Made by a program: the position numbers and the translations under genes. Under the pieces are notes generated by a model that ran no database searches, had not been told where the DNA came from, and was given only the letters and a program-made list of their open reading frames with translations. A DNA stretch of 64,000 nt from Gordionus sp. m RMFG-2023 (lineage: Eukaryota; Nematomorpha; Gordioida; Chordodea; Parachordodidae), in assembly GCF_954871325.1 (NCBI RefSeq), contig NC_088776.1, forward strand, positions 32,536,508-32,600,507, written 5' to 3'. Positions within the stretch are counted from its first letter, which is position 1; each line of letters starts with the position of its first letter. Shown piece after piece: positions 58,377 through 64,000 of the stretch.

Positions 58377-61300
58377 TTAGGTAAAAATATTAACATGTTA
58401 TATAAAAATTTCTTATCGTTATTTTTGAATTTTTTTAAATTAAATAGGTAAAAATATATATTGTAAAGATATAAAATTAAAATTTCAGTAAAGATGTACC
58501 ATAGAAAAGTGCCAATTGTCATAATCGTTATTTTTGAACTATTTTGAATTTTTTTAAAATAAATAGCTAAAAATATATATTGTAAACAAGTTAAATTAAA
58601 ATTTCAGTGAAGATGTATCATAGAAAAGTGACAATTATCATAATCGTTATTTTTGAACTTTTTTGATATTTTTTAAAGTAAATAGGTAAAAATATATATT
58701 GTAAACAAGACAAATTAAAATTTCAGTGCAAATGTACCATAGAAAAGTGACAATTGTCATACTAATTATTTTTGAACTTTTTTGAGTTTTTTTAAAGTAA
58801 ATAGGTAAAAATATATATTGTAAACAAGTTAAATTAAAATTTCAGTGAAGATGTACCATAGAAAAATGACAATTGTCATAAACGTTATTTTTGAACTTTT
58901 TTGAGTTTTTTTAAAGTAAATAGGTAAAAATATATATTGTAAACAAGTTAAATTAAAATTTCAGAAGGTGTACCATAGAAAAGTGACAATTGTCATAAAC
59001 ATTTTTGAACTTTTTAGAGTTTTTTTAAAGTAAATAGGTAAAAATATATATTGTAAACAAGACAAATTAAAATTTCAGTGCAGATGTACCATAGAAAAGT
59101 GACAATTGTCATACTCGTTATTTTTGAACTTTTTTGAGTTTTTTTAAAGTAAATAGGTAAAAATATATATTGTAAACAAGTTAAATTAAAATTTCAGTGA
59201 AGATGTACCATAGAAAAGTGACAATTGTCATAAACGTTATTTTTGAATTTTTTTGAGTATTTTAAAAGTAAATAGGTAAAAATATATATTGTAAACAAAT
59301 TAAATTAAAATATCAATGAAGATGTACCATAGAAAAGTGACAATCGTCATAATCGATATTTTTGAACTTTTTGAGTTTTTTTAAAGTAAATAGGTAAAAA
59401 TATGTTTTGTAAACATGTTAAATTAATATTTCAGTGAAAGTGTATTATAAAAAAGTGGCAGTTGTCATAATCGTTATTTTTGAACTTTCTTGAATTTTTT
59501 TAAAGTAAATAGGTAAAAATATATATTGTAAACAAAAATTAAACATAGAAAAGTGGCACTTGTCATAATCGTTATTTTTGAACTTTTTTGAATTTTTTTA
59601 AAATAAATAGCGAAAAATATCTATTGTAAACAAATTAAATTAAAATTTCATTGAAGATGTACCATAGAAAAGTGACAATTGGCATATCGTTATAAACAAA
59701 ATTTCTTAATTCGCTTTTAATTATTATAATCATAATTAATGATGAATTTTTTTCCTGCAAATCGTTCCTTGATTTTATAAAAACACTAGATATAAAAATT
59801 AGTGTTTTGCATATAATCTTAGTTATTGTTTAAAATATTCCAATAAACTTGTAATTTTAGATAGTTCATTAAAGTGAATAAATATCTAAAATATATTTAT
59901 TTATAGGTTTTTAATAAATATTTCAAAAATATTATAGTTAGTTAATATACAAAATAACCTATTTTTAGTGAACATATTTAGAAAAAGTAAATTAATTTAA
60001 AATTAATTATACATATACGAGCTATTATTCAATATGTTAAAAACCTTTCTGATTGCTGTGAAGAGTAAGGTTTAATTATAATAGTGGAGTTTTTTATTAT
60101 TTTAGTCATTAATACAATCATAATAAATCTCACTGAAATTTTTACATCAAGAGTTTTTATAAAATCAAGGAACGATTTGCAGGAAAAAAACTCATCATTA
60201 ATTTTGATTATAATAATTAAAAGCGAATTAAGGAATTTTGTTTATAACTATATGACAATTGTCACTTTTCTATGTTTAATTTAAGTTGTATACAATATAT
60301 ATTTTACCTATTACTTTAAAAAAATTCAAAAAAGTTCAAAAATAACGATTATTATAAATGTTACTTTTCTATGGTACATCTTCACTGAAATATTAATTTA
60401 TCTTGTTTACAATATATATTTTTACCTATTTACTTCAAAAAAGTTCAAAAATAACGATTATGACAATTGTCACTTTTCTATGGTACATCTTCACTGAAAT
60501 TTTAATTTAACTTGTTTACAATATATATTTTTAGCTATTTATTTTAAAAAAAATTCAAAAAAGTTCAAAAATAACGATTATGACAATTGTCACTTTTCTA
60601 TGGCACATATTCACTGAAATTTTAATTTAACTTGTTTACAATATATATTTTTAGCTATTTATTTGTAAAAAATTCAAAAAAGTTCAAAAATAAAGATTTG
60701 GACAATTGTCACTTTTCTATGGTACATCTTCACTGAAATTTTAATTTAACTTGTTTACAATATATATTTTTACCTATTTACTTTAAAAAAATTCAAAAAA
60801 GTTCAAAAATAACGATTATGACAATTGTCACTTTTCTATAATACATCTTCACTGAAATTTTAATTTATCTTGTTTACATATATATTTTTAGCTAGTTATT
60901 TGTAAAAAATTCAAAAAAGTTCAAAAATAAAGATTATGACAATTGTCACTTTTCTATGGTACAACTTAACTGAAATTTTAATTTAATTTGTTTACAATAT
61001 ATATTTTTACCTATTTACTTTAAAAAAGTTCAAAAATAACGATTATGACAATTGTCACTTTTCTATGTTACATCTTCACTGAAATTTTAATTTAACTTGT
61101 TTACAATATATATTTTTAGCTATTTATTTTAAAAAAATTCAGAAAAGTTCAAAAATAACGATTATGACAATTGTCACTTTTCTATAATACATCTTCACTG
61201 AAATTTTAATTTAACTTGTTTACAATATATATTTTTAGCTATTTATTTTAAAAAAAATTCAAAAAAGTTCAAAAATAACGATTATGACAATTGTCACTTT

Positions 61301-61942
61301 TCTATGGCACATATTCACTGAAATTTTAATTTAACTTGTTTACAATATATATTTTTAGCTAGTTATTTGTAAAAAATTCAAAAAAGTTCAAAAATAACGA
61401 TTATGACAATTGTCACTTTTCTATGGTATATCTTCACTGAAATTTTAATTTATCTTGTTTACAATATATATTTTTAGCTATTTATTTGTAAAAAATTCAA
61501 AAAAGTTCAAAAATAAAGATTATGACAATTGTCACTTTTCTATGGTACATCCTCATAGAAATTTTAATTTAACTTGTTTACAATATATTTTTTTTACCTA
61601 TTTACTCTAAAAAAATTCAAAAAAGTTCAATAATAACGATTATTACAATTGTCTCTTTTCTATGGTACAGCTTCAATGAAGTTTTAATTTATCTTGTTTA
61701 CAAAATATATATTTTTAGCTATTTATTTGTAAAGAATTCAAAAAAGTTCAAAAATAAAGATTATGAGAATTGTCACTTTTCTATGGTACATCTTCACTGA
61801 AATTTTAATTTCACTTGTTTACAATATATATTTTTACCTATTTACTTTAAAAAAACTCAAAAAAGTTCAAAAATAACGATTATGACAATTGTCACTTTTA
61901 TATGGTACATCTTTTAACTGAAATTTTAATATAACATGTTTA
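58377..61942. mobile_element. Giant foldback element 2 with satellite arms
   Basis: The left arm 58377-59690 has about twelve units, and the right arm 60250-61942 about fourteen inverted units, of a repeat of about 118 bp: TAAAAATATATATTGTAAAC, AATTTCAGTGAAGATGTACC, ATAGAAAAGTGACAATTGTC, then a T-rich end. The non-repeat centre 59690-60250 is itself flanked by inverted copies (TTTTTTTCCTGCAAATCGTT at about 59747 and its complement at about 60166) around about 350 bp without a gene. The left outer sequence AACATGTTATAT.AAAATTTC (58391) is matched at 61922-61940, where a pogo-like element interrupts, so the true right end lies beyond the window. Confidence 0.82.
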
Positions 61943-62265
61943 GGGGAGACCGGGGTAAAACGATAGGCATTTTGCATATTTACCATAAAAATTTTAAACA
62001 AGAGTCAAACACAACAAATTATAGATCAATGTGTAGCCCCATCTCTCTTCTACAAGATAAAAAAAAGTGTAGCCCTCTACCTATAATATTTTAGGAGCTA
62101 TGATTAGTTATGTAAAACTACTCATTTTCGCCATTTTACCCTGGGTACAGGGTAAAATGGATAAGCACTAGGGTAAAGTGGTTAAAATAATATTTGACAC
62201 ATATTTATTGTTTTATTTAACAAATATTACAAATTTAAGATTTATTTATGATTTTTATTTAAAAA

Positions 62266-63543
62266 CTAATCGATACAATAAGGACATGTAAAATAATTAT
62301 CATAATTAGCACATTTAGAATGTGCCCATTCAAGGCACATTGTACATTTTAGCCATTCATCGCCCTCGCGACTATTTTTATAGTTTTTATTACAAATAAC
62401 ACATACACAATTATTTTTTGATATCTTTTTTTTACTCTGAATTAATAATTTTTTTTTATAAGGTGTAGATGTTAATATTTCTGAATTCTTTTTTTTAGAT
62501 ATTTTATCCGATGAAATATTGAATAATTTTGGAATAGGTATTATAGATGAAGGATTGAATACTTTATTATAATTTTTTGAGCATGATGGTAACATATCAT
62601 GATAAGGTTCATCAATATCATCTGGAACATTTTCGTTCAATAATATAGATAAATCACTATCATTATTTTTAGGTCACTGTAATATTTTCATCATTATTTT
62701 CAAATTCAATATTTGAGTTAGCATTTGAATTATTACAGCAGATATAATCTTGTTCTGTAAATATATTTGGGTTTAAAGGAAATATGCCACATGCTAAGAA
62801 TCCATTTAATATATTATTTGATGTCACTGCCCTTGGTATTTCATTTTTTAACACTCCTGGAATATCATAAATCTGAAATTGTTGCCCCACATTATTTTTA
62901 GATTGAGCATTATTAAAATTATGAAATACAATATAATTTCAATTGAGCATTTTTATTAAAGTTACCAAATTAATAATATTTAGATTGAGCATTATTAAAA
63001 TTATGAAATACAATATAATTTCAATTGAGCATTTTTATTAAAGTTACCAAATTAATAATATTTAGATTGAGCATTATTAAAATTATGAAATACAATATAA
63101 TTTCAATTGAGCATTTTTAAATTAATATTGATATTTAGATTGAGCATTATTAAAATTATGAAATACAATATAATTTCAATTGAGCATTTTTATTAAAGTT
63201 ACCAAATTAATATTGATATTTAAATTGAGTTATTAAAATTATGAAATACAATATAATACAAACAATATAATTTAATTACTTGTTTAGGCGTTAATCCCAT
63301 AAATGACCTACTTGCTTCTAATATGTAGTCACACAATCTAGATTCTTCTTCATTTGTAAATATTTGTTTATGATGATCTGAACTTTTAATACCAATTTTA
63401 CATCTCCTTCTCAACGTTGTATAAGGTATGTTAAATTTTTTAGCAGACAAATTTAATGAAGTATTATTTGTTATTTTATATTTTATGGCTTCATTTATTA
63501 TATTTACATCTCTGTATATGGTTTTTCTTTTATAATTTCTCAT
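62266..63543 (-). pseudogene. Pogo-like transposase without its catalytic core
   Basis: The N-terminal frame 63220-63543 (about 107 codons) reads NLSAKKFNIPYTTLRRRCK and FTNEEESRLCDYILEASRSF then MGLTPKQV, the helix-turn-helix psq and CENP-B-type DNA-binding region. The frame 62669-62890 reads IYDIPGVLKNEIPRAVTS and NGFLACGIFPLNPNIFTEQD, the segment that follows the DDE core in this group. The last, 62266-62640, ends in a zinc finger, CVICNKNYKN..EWLKCTMCLEWAHSKCAN..CPYC. The D,D,D core (about 200 residues) is absent. The first and middle frames are separated by the repeat at 62895-63250. Confidence 0.8.
62895..63250. repeat. Tandem repeat in the place of the transposase core
   Basis: About four units of 80-90 bp, TTTAGATTGAGCATTATTAA, AATTATGAAATACAATATAA, TTTCAATTGAGCATTTTTAT; units 1 and 2 are nearly identical, the last two have small deletions. 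Confidence 0.9.
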
Positions 63544-64000
63544 TATTTGGTTGATCCAATAAAAATTATAATAAATAAATTAATGAAAAATTAATGTGAA
63601 TAATTTTATATTTTAACCGTTTTACCCATAACAGCTTTACCCCTAGGTGACATATATTATAAATATCGTTATTGCGTGACTTCTAATATAGCTAAAGATG
63701 TCAGATAAATTTTATTTTATAGCTAATACATTAAGGAACATGTGTGCCAAATTTTGAATCCTGAGGATATGTAAATTTTACTAAAAGCAAAATATACAAG
63801 AGAATGATTTTTATATTTTTTGGGTAAAAAACAGTTTTTTGACAAAATATATAAAACCAGGTAAGTTTTTTAAAAGATGAACATAGGTAAGAAATTAGAT
63901 ATAAAAATACATCTTCACACCAAATTTAAGGTCTTTATACTCAATGGTTAAAAAGTTATTCGCGTTAACATTGTTACCCCGTCAATCGCTTTACCCCGGT

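Larger units (their letters stand above)
61943..64000 (-). mobile_element. Pogo-like (CENP-B/Tigger type) DNA transposon, cut by window edge
   Basis: The left end TA|GGGGAGACCGGGGTAAAAC. The window ends in CGCTTTACCCCGGT, the inverted complement of ACCGGGGTAAARCG, so only the last few bases (complement of GGGGAG) are missing. Several internal copies of GGGTAAAATGG/GGGTAAAGTGG stand near each end (62110-62190, 63617-63645), like transposase-binding sites. Minus-strand frames give an N-terminal psq/HTH domain and a C-terminal part with a PHD-like finger, but the catalytic region between is missing, replaced by a tandem repeat. Confidence 0.8.

Noticed and set aside
58334-58522. A 62-codon minus-strand hydrophobic protein.
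   Set aside because: It falls within the first units of the foldback 2 satellite and owes its composition to A/T runs.

Overview
The window is about three quarters A+T and comes from a eukaryotic, almost certainly animal, nuclear genome. Evidence for this is split genes with GT-AG introns from about 40 bp to 7 kb, a diphosphoinositol kinase of animal type, an intraflagellar transport gene (so the organism makes cilia), and dense transposon debris (hAT, pogo-like, Helitron, non-LTR and Ty3/gypsy). The species cannot be named from the sequence. I see no bacterial-type operon, CRISPR array or rRNA gene.

Two host genes are divergently arranged. On the minus strand, 23233 to 5807, lies an apparently complete PPIP5K (VIP1) gene: 21 coding exons, about 1,290 codons, an ATP-grasp inositol-pyrophosphate kinase followed by a histidine-acid-phosphatase-like domain. 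On the plus strand, 34004 to 46114, lies an IFT80 gene (IFT-B complex, two WD40 propellers plus a helical tail) in 12 exons. Its sixth intron is 7.2 kb and contains a near-full-length RTE-like LINE. The 10.8 kb between the two genes is almost wholly mobile DNA.

Layout: 0-5.6 kb holds two hAT elements of one family, both with 8-bp target duplications; 5.8-23.2 kb is PPIP5K, with hAT and pogo-like MITEs and a decayed ZMYM1/DUF4371-type hAT in its introns; 23.3-33.3 kb has a hAT MITE, a LINE fragment split by a 3,014-bp Helitron, a DUF4371 hAT remnant, and a second Helitron in the opposite direction; 34-46.1 kb is IFT80; 46.6-47.0 kb is a pogo-like remnant; 47.6-51.8 kb is a broken Ty3/gypsy fossil with LTRs, carrying a hAT fragment; 52-53 kb has two GC-rich hAT MITEs; 53.9-58.3 kb is a giant foldback whose arms are tandem satellite arrays; 58.3-61.9 kb is a second foldback with a different satellite; 61.9-64.0 kb is a pogo-like element inserted in the end of that foldback and cut by the window edge.

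The most unusual structures are the two adjacent satellite-armed foldbacks (8 kb), one with a three-monomer higher-order repeat, and the Helitron pair, whose exact ends can be fixed because one copy splits a LINE reading frame cleanly. Exon boundaries were read by eye from splice sites, reading frame and recalled family sequences; no search or alignment was run.
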